From Chitinophagaceae bacterium BSSC1 (GTDB lineage: Bacteria > Bacteroidota > Bacteroidia > Chitinophagales > Chitinophagaceae): 64,000 bases of DNA. The notes below the pieces were generated by a model that was not told the origin of the DNA, did no database searches, and saw only the letters and a list, made by a program, of their open reading frames with translations. The number at the start of each line of letters is the position of its first letter. The first letter of the stretch is position 1. Below are positions 27,109-36,051 of the stretch, one piece after another. The position numbers and the translations under genes are program-made. The DNA is taken from the NCBI GenBank assembly GCA_002256435.1, contig NKJC01000004.1, forward strand, positions 62,001 through 126,000, given 5' to 3'.

Positions 27109-27654
27109 TTAATCCAGGTTTTTAAACTGATCCAGTCCTTTCCAGATGGTGGTTGGCGGCTCTTTTAAAGCGTCTTCTTCCATCTTCCTCAATTTCTCTA
27201 ACACTTCTTTGTTACATTTTGGTCCCCCAATTTCTGATTCCGCACACATTTTTTGTAGCGGGAAACTAAGATTCACAAATTCAAAAATCCAATCGGCCAG
27301 GTGCAAGTGACTTTCACCACGGCTTATATAATATACGTCAGGATCTTCCTCCGTCTCGTTCATTTGATCGGGCTCTTCCACTATCTTAACAATAATGTTG
27401 AACTCGTCCCAAAGCTGCATGGGCAGGCCGTTTCCGCACCTGTCGCAATTAACATCTGCACGTCCGTCAATGTCAAATTTTAATTGCATAAAACCGGTAT
27501 TTTTTTCCAGTTTCAGTTTCACTTTGGCCTCGCAGTTTTCAAAATCCTGCGGTCCGTATGGTACAAAGAACTTATCGTTGATCTGGTATTCGTATTCATG
27601 AATCCCCGGCTTCAACCCCACAAATGCTATTTCAAATTCCCTCCGATGACTCAT
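27109..27654 (-). CDS. DUF177 (YceD-like) protein
   Basis: 181 residues from ATG 27654 (MSHRREFEIAFVGLKPG). This start has AAAGGAG just upstream, one of the few good Shine-Dalgarno sequences in the window, and lies downstream of a strong promoter at 27676-27707, so the ORF extension to 27720 is rejected. DUF177 features: ADVNCDRCGNGLPMQL, PDVYYISRGESHLHLADWIF, and KMCAESEIGGPKC. YceD proteins are linked to rRNA/L32 expression; the operon with rpmF agrees with this. Confidence 0.92.
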   Translation of the reverse strand: MSHRREFEIAFVGLKPGIHEYEYQINDKFFVPYGPQDFENCEAKVKLKLEKNTGFMQLKFDIDGRADVNCDRCGNGLPMQLWDEFNIIVKIVEEPDQMNETEEDPDVYYISRGESHLHLADWIFEFVNLSFPLQKMCAESEIGGPKCNKEVLEKLRKMEEDALKEPPTTIWKGLDQFKNLD

Positions 27655-27675
27655 ACTCCTTTTTTTAAAGGCTCG

Positions 27676-27707
27676 CAAAGGTAGGCCAAATCCACGGAAC
27701 TGCCAAA
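27676..27707 (-). promoter_or_regulatory. Promoter of the DUF177-rpmF-plsX operon
   Basis: On the minus strand TTTG (27707-27704) and TACCTTTG (27683-27676) with a 20-base spacer, both matching the Bacteroidota consensus; the start codon at 27654 is 21 bases downstream. Confidence 0.65.
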
Positions 27708-27768
27708 GGAAAATCACCATGAATCAGCGGGCAATTTATCAACAGTTCTGGATTAACCAATAAAAACG

Positions 27769-27776
27769 CAAATTTG
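27769..27776 (+). promoter_or_regulatory. Putative -7 box of the DUF3810 gene, leaderless arrangement
   Basis: CAAATTTG, one base off TAnnTTTG, with its last G 6 bases before the ATG at 27782. The spacing equals that at holA. Confidence 0.35.
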
Positions 27777-27781
27777 CAACC

Positions 27782-28903
27782 ATGAGAACCGCTGCGAATA
27801 TAACCCTAAAACAAAGTACGACCCTGATTTTCTTGGGCGCCGTAGCCCTTTTTCTCTTTGGTCTCTCTTATTTTCCCTATACCGTAGAAACCTGGTATTC
27901 AACGCTTTGGTATCCTAAACTGGGTCAGATCATGCGCCAAATCACGGCCAAAATCCCTTTTAGCTTGGGCGATATTGGCTACCTGCTTCTGGCTATCTAT
28001 TTGATTGTTAATGTAATACGCTTTATTATACAGGGGGCTGGGGCCCGATTTCCATTAGATTGGTGGACTTGGGGAGGATACAAAATCATCAGATTCGCCC
28101 TCAAACTCTATATTGGCTTTAAACTGCTATGGGGACTCAATTATAATAGAGAAGGGATTGCTTATCAATTATACCTGCACCCCAAACCCTATACGGTAGA
28201 AGAAGTGACCAGTTTGACCAATGACCTCATAGATTCCTTAAACGCCACCCGAAAACTGATTCCCGACACCCTATTACCCCAGCCGTCTATTGAAACCATC
28301 AAGGCCGAAGCGGTAGAGAATTATGGCCGAGTAAGCAAAGACTATCAATTTCTAAGTTATAAATACCCATCGGTGAAGGGCAGTTTGTATAGTGAGGTAG
28401 GTGATTATGTAGGGTTCACGGGTTATTTTAACCCCTTTTCAGGAGAGGCCCAACTCAGAACCGATATTCCCCGGGTGCTAATACCCTATGTCTGTTCACA
28501 TGAAATGGCCCATCAATTGGGCTATGCTTCAGAGAGTGAGGCCAATTTTGTGGGTTATCTGGCAGCCAGTACATCGCCGCAGGCCTATACCCGTTATAGT
28601 ATGTATTTGGAACTATTTTCCTATGCGCAAGGAGAGGAGATTTTTCAATACGGAAGAAAAAAGGACTACCAAGCATTTGATAGTATCATCAAACAAAATA
28701 GGCAAAGGCTAGATACCCTGGTTAAAAAAGAGCGCAAAGAGATTCGCGAGTTCTTCCGCAAAAGACGCAAATCTGTGGCACCAGCCTTTAACAACCTCTA
28801 CGACCAATACCTAAAACTGAACGCCCAGGAAAAGGGCATAGAGAGTTATGACCAAGTCATTGGCTGGCTCATTGCTTACAAAAAGAAATACGGAAAAATC
28901 TAG
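27782..28903 (+). CDS. DUF3810 membrane protein with a metallopeptidase-like HExxH
   Basis: 373 residues. Three hydrophobic segments lie in the N-terminal third (TLIFLGAVALFLFGLSYF; IGYLLLAIYLIVNVIRFII; a third near 100-120). The C-terminal domain holds CSHEMAHQLGYASESEANFV, an HExxH-type zinc site with a downstream Glu in a gluzincin-like spacing. Function unknown; common in Bacteroidota. CAAATTTG at 27769-27776 (one mismatch from the -7 consensus) ends 6 bases before the ATG, as at holA. Convergent with dcd, 4 bases apart. Confidence 0.85.
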   Translation: MRTAANITLKQSTTLIFLGAVALFLFGLSYFPYTVETWYSTLWYPKLGQIMRQITAKIPFSLGDIGYLLLAIYLIVNVIRFIIQGAGARFPLDWWTWGGYKIIRFALKLYIGFKLLWGLNYNREGIAYQLYLHPKPYTVEEVTSLTNDLIDSLNATRKLIPDTLLPQPSIETIKAEAVENYGRVSKDYQFLSYKYPSVKGSLYSEVGDYVGFTGYFNPFSGEAQLRTDIPRVLIPYVCSHEMAHQLGYASESEANFVGYLAASTSPQAYTRYSMYLELFSYAQGEEIFQYGRKKDYQAFDSIIKQNRQRLDTLVKKERKEIREFFRKRRKSVAPAFNNLYDQYLKLNAQEKGIESYDQVIGWLIAYKKKYGKI

Positions 28904-28907
28904 GCTA

Positions 28908-29444
28908 CTAGAACTTATTCTTCCACATCATGGATTCCACGGGCTTATTGGGTTGGCCAGAATATTTGGCATTACCCTTTTGATTGTATTTTACTTCAAT
29001 CTCTCCGTCTACAGGAAAATAGATCAACTGACCAATGGGCATACCCTTGTACACGCGCACTGGTTGCTTAACAGAAATCTCTAGGGTCCAGTTGCCACAG
29101 AAGCCCACATCGCCCTTGCCTGCCGTGGCGTGAATATCAATCCCCAAGCGGCCTGTAGAAGATTTGCCATCTAAAAATGGGACGTGTGCGTGCGTCTCTG
29201 TGTATTCCTGTGTAACACCTAAGTAAAAAGCATGGGGCTGTAAGACAAAACCTTCATCAGGAATTTCAAAATGAGAAATGGTATTATGGGCTTTGGCATC
29301 CAGCTCTGCACTATCATATGTAGCCAAATTGCCTCCCAAATGCACATCATAACTATTACTACCAAGGTCTTCTCTATTGTATGGAACAATCTTAATAGTA
29401 CCCTTCTCCATTTCTTCCAATATGCGCTTGTCAGACAATATCAT
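28908..29444 (-). CDS. dcd: dCTP deaminase
   Basis: It converts dCTP to dUTP for thymidylate synthesis. 178 residues with LGSNSYDVHLGG, the catalytic region FLDGKSSTGRLGIDIHATAG (KSSxxR with Glu/His nearby), GNWTLEISVKQPVRVYKGMP and IGQLIYFPVDGE. Length is usual for the monofunctional enzyme. It is convergent with the DUF3810 gene. Confidence 0.95.
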   Translation of the reverse strand: MILSDKRILEEMEKGTIKIVPYNREDLGSNSYDVHLGGNLATYDSAELDAKAHNTISHFEIPDEGFVLQPHAFYLGVTQEYTETHAHVPFLDGKSSTGRLGIDIHATAGKGDVGFCGNWTLEISVKQPVRVYKGMPIGQLIYFPVDGEIEVKYNQKGNAKYSGQPNKPVESMMWKNKF

Positions 29445-29511
29445 GCTTCAATTATTTAGGTTAGGATGCAAATAAATCTTAAATCTGCATACCAAAATCA
29501 ATCATTTCTAA

Positions 29512-30147
29512 GTGCCGCTGTTTTATCAACAAGATATCAACCAAACCACCCGTGCCGGGATCTGGCATTTGACCGAAGAGGAGGATTTTTTTCTGGCCAA
29601 AGTGCCCCTGACCAGGGAGATAACCCACCCGCACAAACGCTTACAGCACTTGGGCGGCCGCTTTTTATTACCTTTTTTGTTTCCGGATTTTCCGCACGCA
29701 GAAATTGAAATTGCCAGCACCCGCAAACCCTTTCTACCCACCGAACAATACCATTTTTCTATTAGCCACTGTGGCGATTATGCCGCTGCCATTGTGAGCA
29801 GTAACCAACAAGTGGGCATAGATATTGAAATCATCACCGAGCGGGTACACCGAATCAAACACAAGTTCCTGCACCCAGACGAACAAACATTTGCGGCTTC
29901 TTATCCTGAGGATCAACAAACCCGATTACTCACTTTACTCTGGAGCGTAAAAGAAGCCATGTTTAAATGGTGGGGCAGGGGAGACATTGATTTTAGTGAA
30001 GTACTTTGGATAGATCCCTTTATGATGCAAGACCGGGGCATTGTACAAGCCATGTTTCAAAAGCCCGGGCATTTGTATCCCTTGCAATTGCAATACCGAT
30101 TTAAAAATGACTTGGTCTATGTGTGGGTGGCTACAGAGCCCATCTAG
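29512..30147 (+). CDS. 4'-phosphopantetheinyl transferase superfamily protein
   Basis: 211 residues. Sfp-type motifs: HFSISHCGDYAAAIVS, QVGIDIEIITERV (the metal-binding GIDIE) and LLWSVKEAMFKWWGRG (WxxKEAxxK). It transfers phosphopantetheine to acyl- or peptidyl-carrier proteins; the target is not evident, and no polyketide or peptide synthetase is near. GTG 29512 is the only start that precedes the conserved region without an upstream stop problem; no ATG is available nearby. Divergent from dcd. Confidence 0.9.
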   Translation: MPLFYQQDINQTTRAGIWHLTEEEDFFLAKVPLTREITHPHKRLQHLGGRFLLPFLFPDFPHAEIEIASTRKPFLPTEQYHFSISHCGDYAAAIVSSNQQVGIDIEIITERVHRIKHKFLHPDEQTFAASYPEDQQTRLLTLLWSVKEAMFKWWGRGDIDFSEVLWIDPFMMQDRGIVQAMFQKPGHLYPLQLQYRFKNDLVYVWVATEPI

Positions 30148-30174
30148 CGCGGCTTTGAGGATGCAGGTCTCTTA

Positions 30175-31278
30175 CTAATCCGCTACCCTAAAATTGGTTT
30201 TGGGAATCAGGTTCAAGCTTTGGAGCAGCATCTGTTTCATTTGCAGTTTCACAATCTGCCCCATGGTCTCAGCTTTCAAGAATCTGGGCTGATCAAAGAA
30301 TTCTGCCAATTCAGTTTTGAGTTGTTCAATTTTCTCAGGCTTTGAAATCATGTCTCCACTCATGATATCAAGCAACTCTTTAATCCGGTATTTGGCCGAT
30401 GACAATCTAAAAGCCATCTGCGTTTTTTCTTCTGCCTGATACTGTTCAATAGACTCTTTGTTCAAGTGCTTACCCACAATGTCTACAAAAGCCTTGTTCT
30501 CTTTAAAAAACTGCGGCAGGTACAAATTCTTTCTACCCTCATAAGACTGTTGGTCAAAGTCAATGGGTCTAATCCGGTACTGAAAATCCACAATGTCAGG
30601 GGTAATATTGACCACAAAATTGTAAGAGCGCATATCGCCCAGCAAATGAGAAAAACAGCGCTCATTAAACTTCACAAATTCCTTGGCAAACCTAATCTGA
30701 TTGGTGCTAGGATGGTTCAAATAATCCTGGATAAAAATATCGCCCGGAATCCCTGGAATATGTTCTTCAATCAAGGTATCCTGAAAAGTAAAATAGGTGA
30801 TCCTATTGGGTGATAGCAAGTGTTCTAGCTCCAAACCATAGATCCTAGAGCTATCGGCTTTTTTAATATAATAGTGGTCGTAATTATCATTGTATTTATT
30901 GATAATTCTAATGCGAATGGGTTGGCTATTCCCAAAAAAACAAAAGTCAATTCCTGCCACGTCTAAGTGGTTAATAAAACTCATGTCTCCCTTGGTTTTT
31001 AGGTAGGCATAGTTCTTAATCAGGTTCACCCTCAGATCTTCCCAAAGATGCATGTCATAGCTGGCTTTTTCCCAAGCCGTTTCCTTGCCATGTTTATCCC
31101 GAATGGGTAGGGTATAAGTAAAATGCAATAAATCTTCATACCTACAAGCCAGGTCTACTTCTCTACCATAACGCAGCAAATACTTACGCAGCGTGGCATT
31201 CACCGGAAAGATGGGCTTTTTCCTAGACGGCCTATTGGGCTGGTCGCTGGTCTTCTCGTTTTCGAATATATTAATCAA
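30175..31278 (-). CDS. Hypothetical protein, possibly kinase-like
   Basis: 367 residues, soluble, no signal peptide. I do not recognise a named family. In the middle, GDMRSYNFVVNITPDIVDFQ and RPIDFDQQSYEGRKNLYL recall the catalytic loop (D-x4-N) and metal-binding DFD of kinase-like folds, but I see no clear glycine loop, so this is a weak inference. Its start overlaps the end of the DUF2130 gene by 8 bases, so the two are co-transcribed. Confidence 0.8.
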   Translation of the reverse strand: MINIFENEKTSDQPNRPSRKKPIFPVNATLRKYLLRYGREVDLACRYEDLLHFTYTLPIRDKHGKETAWEKASYDMHLWEDLRVNLIKNYAYLKTKGDMSFINHLDVAGIDFCFFGNSQPIRIRIINKYNDNYDHYYIKKADSSRIYGLELEHLLSPNRITYFTFQDTLIEEHIPGIPGDIFIQDYLNHPSTNQIRFAKEFVKFNERCFSHLLGDMRSYNFVVNITPDIVDFQYRIRPIDFDQQSYEGRKNLYLPQFFKENKAFVDIVGKHLNKESIEQYQAEEKTQMAFRLSSAKYRIKELLDIMSGDMISKPEKIEQLKTELAEFFDQPRFLKAETMGQIVKLQMKQMLLQSLNLIPKTNFRVAD

Positions 31279-32521
31279 GTAGTAAAGGGTCTTGGTCTGT
31301 GAGATTCAAATTTACGGCATCTGCCCCAGCAATCCCTTCAATACTACCCTGAATATGTGCCGCATTCAGCAAAACCTTTTCCAATTGCTTTTCCCTGGTC
31401 TTCCACAATTTCTCCATAGCATTCCTTTCTACCTGAATACTCTGCTTCATCTGATTAAACGCCTCACTGATAGCTTTCCACTGAAGCGAGAATTCCGTAC
31501 CCGTTAAATAGTCATACAACATGACCATTTTATCTCCCTTATTCTCCTGACTTTTCTTGGCATCCCAAACCTTCAAAATAGCATTCCTCAATAACAAGGC
31601 CACGCTCTTCACCTCAGCAAAAGTGCAGATATAAACCCCATCCTTCTCCCCAAACCTATCCATATCCTTTGGCAAAGCTTGCGTAACTATCACGGCCACA
31701 TCGGCCCCCAGGCCCCGCATATCTGCTTTTAATTTTTCAATCCAGTCATTGGAGAAATCCTTGGTGCGCTTACTCTCATAAATGATCTTACCCGTTTCTG
31801 CCCCCAGTTGGTTCCGCACCACCTGAATACAATCTGCGCCCCTAACACCCTTACCCACTTCATCAATCCTATCAAATGGAAAGGTCTTAGCCAGCAATTC
31901 TTCCAGCATCAGTTCCTGCACTTCACCCTGCAACTGCTGAGAGCCCAATTCACTTCTACGTCTCATTTCTTCTGCCAATTTCTTCTGGTCTTCCAATTGC
32001 TTCTCAAGCTCTTTCACTCGTAACAAATGCTCCTGATCCTTGATGCTAGACTTCTCTGTTTCTTCCTTCACCAACTGCTCTTTCAACTTCTCTCTTTCCT
32101 GCATCAATTGCCGTTGCATCTGCACCTGCATTTCTGCTTCTTTATTTAGCAAAGCCTGTTCTTTTTGCAAGAACTCCAGTTCCTTTTGTCTAGCCATTTT
32201 GAGTTTCTCTGCACTCTCCGCCGCATTCTCCTCTAACAGTCTCAATTTATTCTCAAAATCCTCCGACACTTTCTTCTGAATACTCTGCTGCAACTCAGTC
32301 TGCAATTGCTTTTTGTCAAGTTCGTGGCGCTTATTAGCCTCTTCTTCTTTCTGCTTCAGTAATTGTTGAAATTGCTGTTCTTTCTGTTTAAACTCCGTTT
32401 CCTTACCCTGCTTCCAATCTATCATCTGTTTATTCAGCTGATCCTTCATTTCTGCGCGCATACTCTCACCAGCTTCAAACTGATGCAGACATTTAGGACA
32501 TGTTATATTAAAACTAGACAT
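31271..32521 (-). CDS. DUF2130 protein
   Basis: 416 residues. A short N-terminal zinc-ribbon half (ITCPKCLHQFEAGESM), a long Gln/Glu/Lys-rich coiled coil (about residues 25-210), then a C-terminal domain with LLAKTFPFDRIDEVGKGVRG, CIQVVRNQLGAETGKIIYES and VAVIVTQALPKDMDRFGEKD. The last part resembles PD-(D/E)XK nuclease-fold proteins (IIYESKRTKDFSNDWI: E-x-K), as proposed for DUF2130. Role unknown. Confidence 0.88.
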   Translation of the reverse strand: MSSFNITCPKCLHQFEAGESMRAEMKDQLNKQMIDWKQGKETEFKQKEQQFQQLLKQKEEEANKRHELDKKQLQTELQQSIQKKVSEDFENKLRLLEENAAESAEKLKMARQKELEFLQKEQALLNKEAEMQVQMQRQLMQEREKLKEQLVKEETEKSSIKDQEHLLRVKELEKQLEDQKKLAEEMRRRSELGSQQLQGEVQELMLEELLAKTFPFDRIDEVGKGVRGADCIQVVRNQLGAETGKIIYESKRTKDFSNDWIEKLKADMRGLGADVAVIVTQALPKDMDRFGEKDGVYICTFAEVKSVALLLRNAILKVWDAKKSQENKGDKMVMLYDYLTGTEFSLQWKAISEAFNQMKQSIQVERNAMEKLWKTREKQLEKVLLNAAHIQGSIEGIAGADAVNLNLTDQDPLLLD

Positions 32522-32655
32522 TGATACTATTTTTCACAAAGTAAGCGGATAGCACCGAAAGAAAAAACTCCCCTATATTTGCAGTCCTCAAACCGGGTTT
32601 TTGGGCCCCGGCCCAAAGCCAAACCATTCAGTTCCAAACATTTGGAACCCAACCT

Positions 32656-32739
32656 GCGGAGGTGGCGAAATTGGTAGACGCACTACTTTGAGGTGGTAGC
32701 GGGGTAACAGCCGTGGGAGTTCGAATCTCCTCTTCCGCA
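32656..32739 (+). tRNA. tRNA-Leu (anticodon GAG)
   Basis: The 84-nt sequence folds as a class II tRNA: acceptor GCGGAGG with CTTCCGC (one G-T pair), D-loop with TGGTAGACGC, anticodon stem CTACT/GGTAG around the loop TTGAGGT giving GAG, a variable arm (CGGGGTAACAGCCG), and T-arm GGGAG TTCGAAT CTCCT. Discriminator A; CCA is not encoded. It reads CUU/CUC leucine codons. AT-rich defence genes begin 350 bases downstream, so it may be the island's integration site. Confidence 0.95.
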
Positions 32740-32740
32740 C

Positions 32741-32767
32741 AAAAACCGCAACGATAGTTGCGGTTTT
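32741..32767 (+). terminator. Terminator after tRNA-Leu
   Basis: AACCGCAAC (32744-32752) and GTTGCGGTT (32757-32765) form a 9-bp stem with a GATA loop, followed by a T-rich run. Confidence 0.75.
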
Positions 32768-32822
32768 GTTGTTTCGCGAGCGACGCAAACGAGTTTGCGG
32801 GAGTGAACGGAACAACAAAACC
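32762..32822. repeat. Long inverted repeat behind tRNA-Leu
   Basis: GGTTTTGTTGTT (from 32763) and AACAACAAAACC (to about 32822) are complementary, and CGCAAAC/GTTTGCG forms a second stem inside. A GCGAAGCGGCGATAGG unit follows at 32826-32840, related to the dispersed repeat in the glycosyltransferase gene. The following stretch to 33053 is AT-rich and I see no gene there. Confidence 0.6.
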
Positions 32823-33053
32823 CGACGCGAAGCGGCGATAGGTTTTTGGGTAAGCACCCACTTAGGAGCTCACGGAACGTAATCTCAAATTCTAGGTTTA
32901 ATTTTATGTATTTAAAATAATCATTATATTAAATCATATTTGAAAAGTACTTTTATCAAATAGAATCTTTTGACTTTAAAATTTTAAGTCAATCTTTTAA
33001 ATTAAAGTGTAGTTTATTGTCAAATCAAGATAATCAATACCGAATTATAAAAG

Positions 33054-33061
33054 TAAATTTG
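33054..33061 (+). promoter_or_regulatory. -7 box of the hsd operon
   Basis: TAAATTTG, an exact TAnnTTTG, ends 23 bases before the hsdR ATG at 33085. No -33 box at the usual distance. Confidence 0.45.
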
Positions 33062-33084
33062 ACCAATAGGGAAATATTATTTGA

Positions 33085-36051
33085 ATGAGCAAAGAGAGTC
33101 AAATAGAACAAAATTTAATTGAACAACTGAAAGAGCTGAAATACACTCATCGACCTGATATAGTTGATAGGAAAGCTCTTGAGCAAAACTTTAAAATAAA
33201 ATTCGAAGCACTTAATCGTGTTAGGTTTTCTGATAATGAATTTTTAAGATTGAGAGAAGAAATCATTGAACCTGATGTATTCAAAGCTTCTAAAATATTA
33301 CGGGATAGACAGTATTTTCAACGTGAAGATGGAACTCCATTACATTATACTCTAGTAAATAATAAAGATTGGTGTAAAAATGATTATGAAGTCATTAGTC
33401 AATTAAGAATAAACACTGAGAACAGTCATCAAAGATATGATATCATATTATTGATTAATGGATTGCCGATTGTTCAAATTGAGTTGAAAAACAATGATAT
33501 TTCTGCACGAAAGGCTATGCAGCAAATTGTTGATTACAAAAACGAACCAGGCAATGGTTACGGTAATTCACTACTTTGTTATATGCAGTTGTTTATAGTA
33601 AGCAACAAAACAAACACTTATTATTTTGCCAACAACAAGAACCAGCATTTCGCTTTTAATGCAGACGAACAATTCTTACCAATCTATCAATTAGCAGACG
33701 AGAGTAATAAGAAAATAACTCATCTTGACTTATTCGCTGAAAAATTCCTGACCAAATGCACTTTGGGCAGTATGATTAGCAAGTATATGGTTTTGGTAGA
33801 AAGTGAGCAGAAGTTGCTCATAATGCGACCGTATCAGATTTATGCAGTGAAAGCTATTATTGATTGTATCCAACAAAACCGTGGCAACGGCTACATTTGG
33901 CATACTACTGGAAGTGGTAAAACTTTGACTTCTTTCAAAGCATCAACTTTACTTAAGGACAATACCGATATAGAAAAATGTTTGTTTGTGGTTGACCGCA
34001 AAGACCTTGACCGACAAACCCGTGAAGAGTTTAATAAATTTCAGGAAGGAAGTGTGGAAGAAAATACCAATACCGAAACATTGGTAAAGCGTTTACTTTC
34101 TACTGATTATGCCGACAAAGTAATTGTCACCACTATCCAAAAATTAGGATTGGCTTTGGATGGCACAAACAAAAAGAACTACAAAGAAAGATTAGAGCCA
34201 CTTCGTAACAAACGAATGGTTTTCATTTTTGATGAGTGCCACCGTTCACAGTTTGGAGATAATCACAAATCCATAAAAGAGTTTTTTCCAAATGCTCAAT
34301 TATTTGGTTTTACAGGAACCCCCATCTTTGATGAAAATGCAATGTATCAAGTAAGAGAAGGCGAAGAAGCTTCTTACAAAACCACACAAGACATATTTGA
34401 AAAACAATTACACGCCTACACTATAACACACGCCATTGACGATAAAAATGTATTGCGTTTTCATATAGATTTTTTCAAAGGTAAAGGAACGCAGAATCCA
34501 AAACCAGGCGAAGCTATTGCCCAGCAAGCAGTGGTAGAGGCTATTTTGGACAAACACGATGCTGCAACCAATTCAAGACGTTTTAATGCTGTTTTGGCAA
34601 CTGCCTCTATTAATAATGCGATTGAATATTATAACCTTTTCAAAGAGATTCAGAATAGGAAACAAACTGAAAATCCGGATTATGTTACTTTAAATGTTGC
34701 TTGTGTGTTTTCGCCACCAGCCGAAGGCAACAGTGATATTCAGCAGATTCAAGAAGATTTGGTTCAGGAAAAAGAGGACAACAAACATAATCCAGAAGAA
34801 AAGAAATCGGCACTCAAAACCATTATTGCCGATTATAACAAACAATTTGACACAAGCCACGAAATCTATCTATTCGACTTGTATTATCAAGATGTTCAAA
34901 GACGCATCAAAGACCAGAAATACAGCAACAAAGATTACGCACACAAAAATAAAATTGACATTACCATAGTCGTAGATATGTTGCTAACAGGTTTTGATAG
35001 TAAATACCTGAACACTTTGTATGTGGACAAAAATCTGAAATACCACGGATTGATTCAGGCATTTTCAAGAACCAACCGTGTACTGAACGATACAAAACCT
35101 TATGGAAATATTTTAGATTTTCGTTCGCAAAAGGATGCCGTTAACCAAGCCATTGCATTATTTTCTGGAGAAGACAATGGAAAAGCAAAAGAAATTTGGT
35201 TGGTTGATCCTGCAATAGTTGTAATTGATAAATACAAACAGGCAGTAGAAGCTTTGGGTGTATTTATGCAAGAGAATAATTTGGTAAGCGAACCGCAAGA
35301 AGTTTACAACCTTAAAGGTGATGCTGCTCGAATTGCCTTTATAAAAAACTTTAAAGAAGTACAAAGGCTCAAAACACAGCTTGACCAATACACCGACATA
35401 ACGGAAGAACAAAAAACAAAGATTGAAGCCATTTTACCAACGGAAACTTTGCAAGAGTTCCGAAGTTCTTACATAGAAACGGCAAAACAACTGCGAAAAA
35501 TACAGCAAAAAGATGGCGAACAAGCAACGCTAGAAATACAGCAATTGGATTTTGAATTTGTGTTGTTTGCTTCTGCCGTAATTGATTACGATTACATAAT
35601 GAGTTTGATAGCAGACAGTACGCAAAAGAAACCTGCCAAGCAAAAAATGACCAAAGCTCAGGTTATTAGTTTGTTGAGTTCAAATGCCAACCTGATGGAA
35701 GCGCAGGAAGATTTAACCGAGTATATCAATAGTTTGGATTGGAACAGCGGTCAAGATGTGGAAACTCTGCACAAAGGCTACGATACTTTTAAAGATGACA
35801 AATACAACAAAGAACTGGCTGCCATTGCCCAGCAACACGGATTGCAAACAACAGACTTAAAATCCTTTGTAGATGCCATAATGAGCCGAATGATTTTTGA
35901 CGGGGAAAAACTCACCGACCTTTTTGAGCTTTTGGAACTTAGTTGGAAAGAACGCAGGGTAAAGGAATTGGCATTGATGGCAGACTTAGTACCTCAATTG
36001 AAAAAACTTTCCCAAGGGCGTGAAATATCAGGATTAGCAGCTTATGAGTAA
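33085..36051 (+). CDS. hsdR: Type I restriction enzyme subunit R
   Basis: The motor/nuclease subunit that translocates unmodified DNA and cuts it. 988 residues. The nuclease domain has RYDIILLINGLPIVQIELKN (D-x12-ExK, about residues 118-138). Helicase motifs: Walker A HTTGSGKTLTS (about 275), FIFDECHRSQFG (motif II, about 385), FGFTGTPIF (motif III), and VVDMLLTGFDSKYLNTLYVD with AFSRTNRVL (V/VI). First of four genes, order R-S-X-M. Its stop overlaps hsdS by 8 bases. The base composition is clearly more AT-rich than the core genes upstream. Confidence 0.96.
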   Translation: MSKESQIEQNLIEQLKELKYTHRPDIVDRKALEQNFKIKFEALNRVRFSDNEFLRLREEIIEPDVFKASKILRDRQYFQREDGTPLHYTLVNNKDWCKNDYEVISQLRINTENSHQRYDIILLINGLPIVQIELKNNDISARKAMQQIVDYKNEPGNGYGNSLLCYMQLFIVSNKTNTYYFANNKNQHFAFNADEQFLPIYQLADESNKKITHLDLFAEKFLTKCTLGSMISKYMVLVESEQKLLIMRPYQIYAVKAIIDCIQQNRGNGYIWHTTGSGKTLTSFKASTLLKDNTDIEKCLFVVDRKDLDRQTREEFNKFQEGSVEENTNTETLVKRLLSTDYADKVIVTTIQKLGLALDGTNKKNYKERLEPLRNKRMVFIFDECHRSQFGDNHKSIKEFFPNAQLFGFTGTPIFDENAMYQVREGEEASYKTTQDIFEKQLHAYTITHAIDDKNVLRFHIDFFKGKGTQNPKPGEAIAQQAVVEAILDKHDAATNSRRFNAVLATASINNAIEYYNLFKEIQNRKQTENPDYVTLNVACVFSPPAEGNSDIQQIQEDLVQEKEDNKHNPEEKKSALKTIIADYNKQFDTSHEIYLFDLYYQDVQRRIKDQKYSNKDYAHKNKIDITIVVDMLLTGFDSKYLNTLYVDKNLKYHGLIQAFSRTNRVLNDTKPYGNILDFRSQKDAVNQAIALFSGEDNGKAKEIWLVDPAIVVIDKYKQAVEALGVFMQENNLVSEPQEVYNLKGDAARIAFIKNFKEVQRLKTQLDQYTDITEEQKTKIEAILPTETLQEFRSSYIETAKQLRKIQQKDGEQATLEIQQLDFEFVLFASAVIDYDYIMSLIADSTQKKPAKQKMTKAQVISLLSSNANLMEAQEDLTEYINSLDWNSGQDVETLHKGYDTFKDDKYNKELAAIAQQHGLQTTDLKSFVDAIMSRMIFDGEKLTDLFELLELSWKERRVKELALMADLVPQLKKLSQGREISGLAAYE

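Noticed and set aside
32588..32861. Minus-strand open frames
   Set aside because: They cover the tRNA-Leu gene and its terminator.
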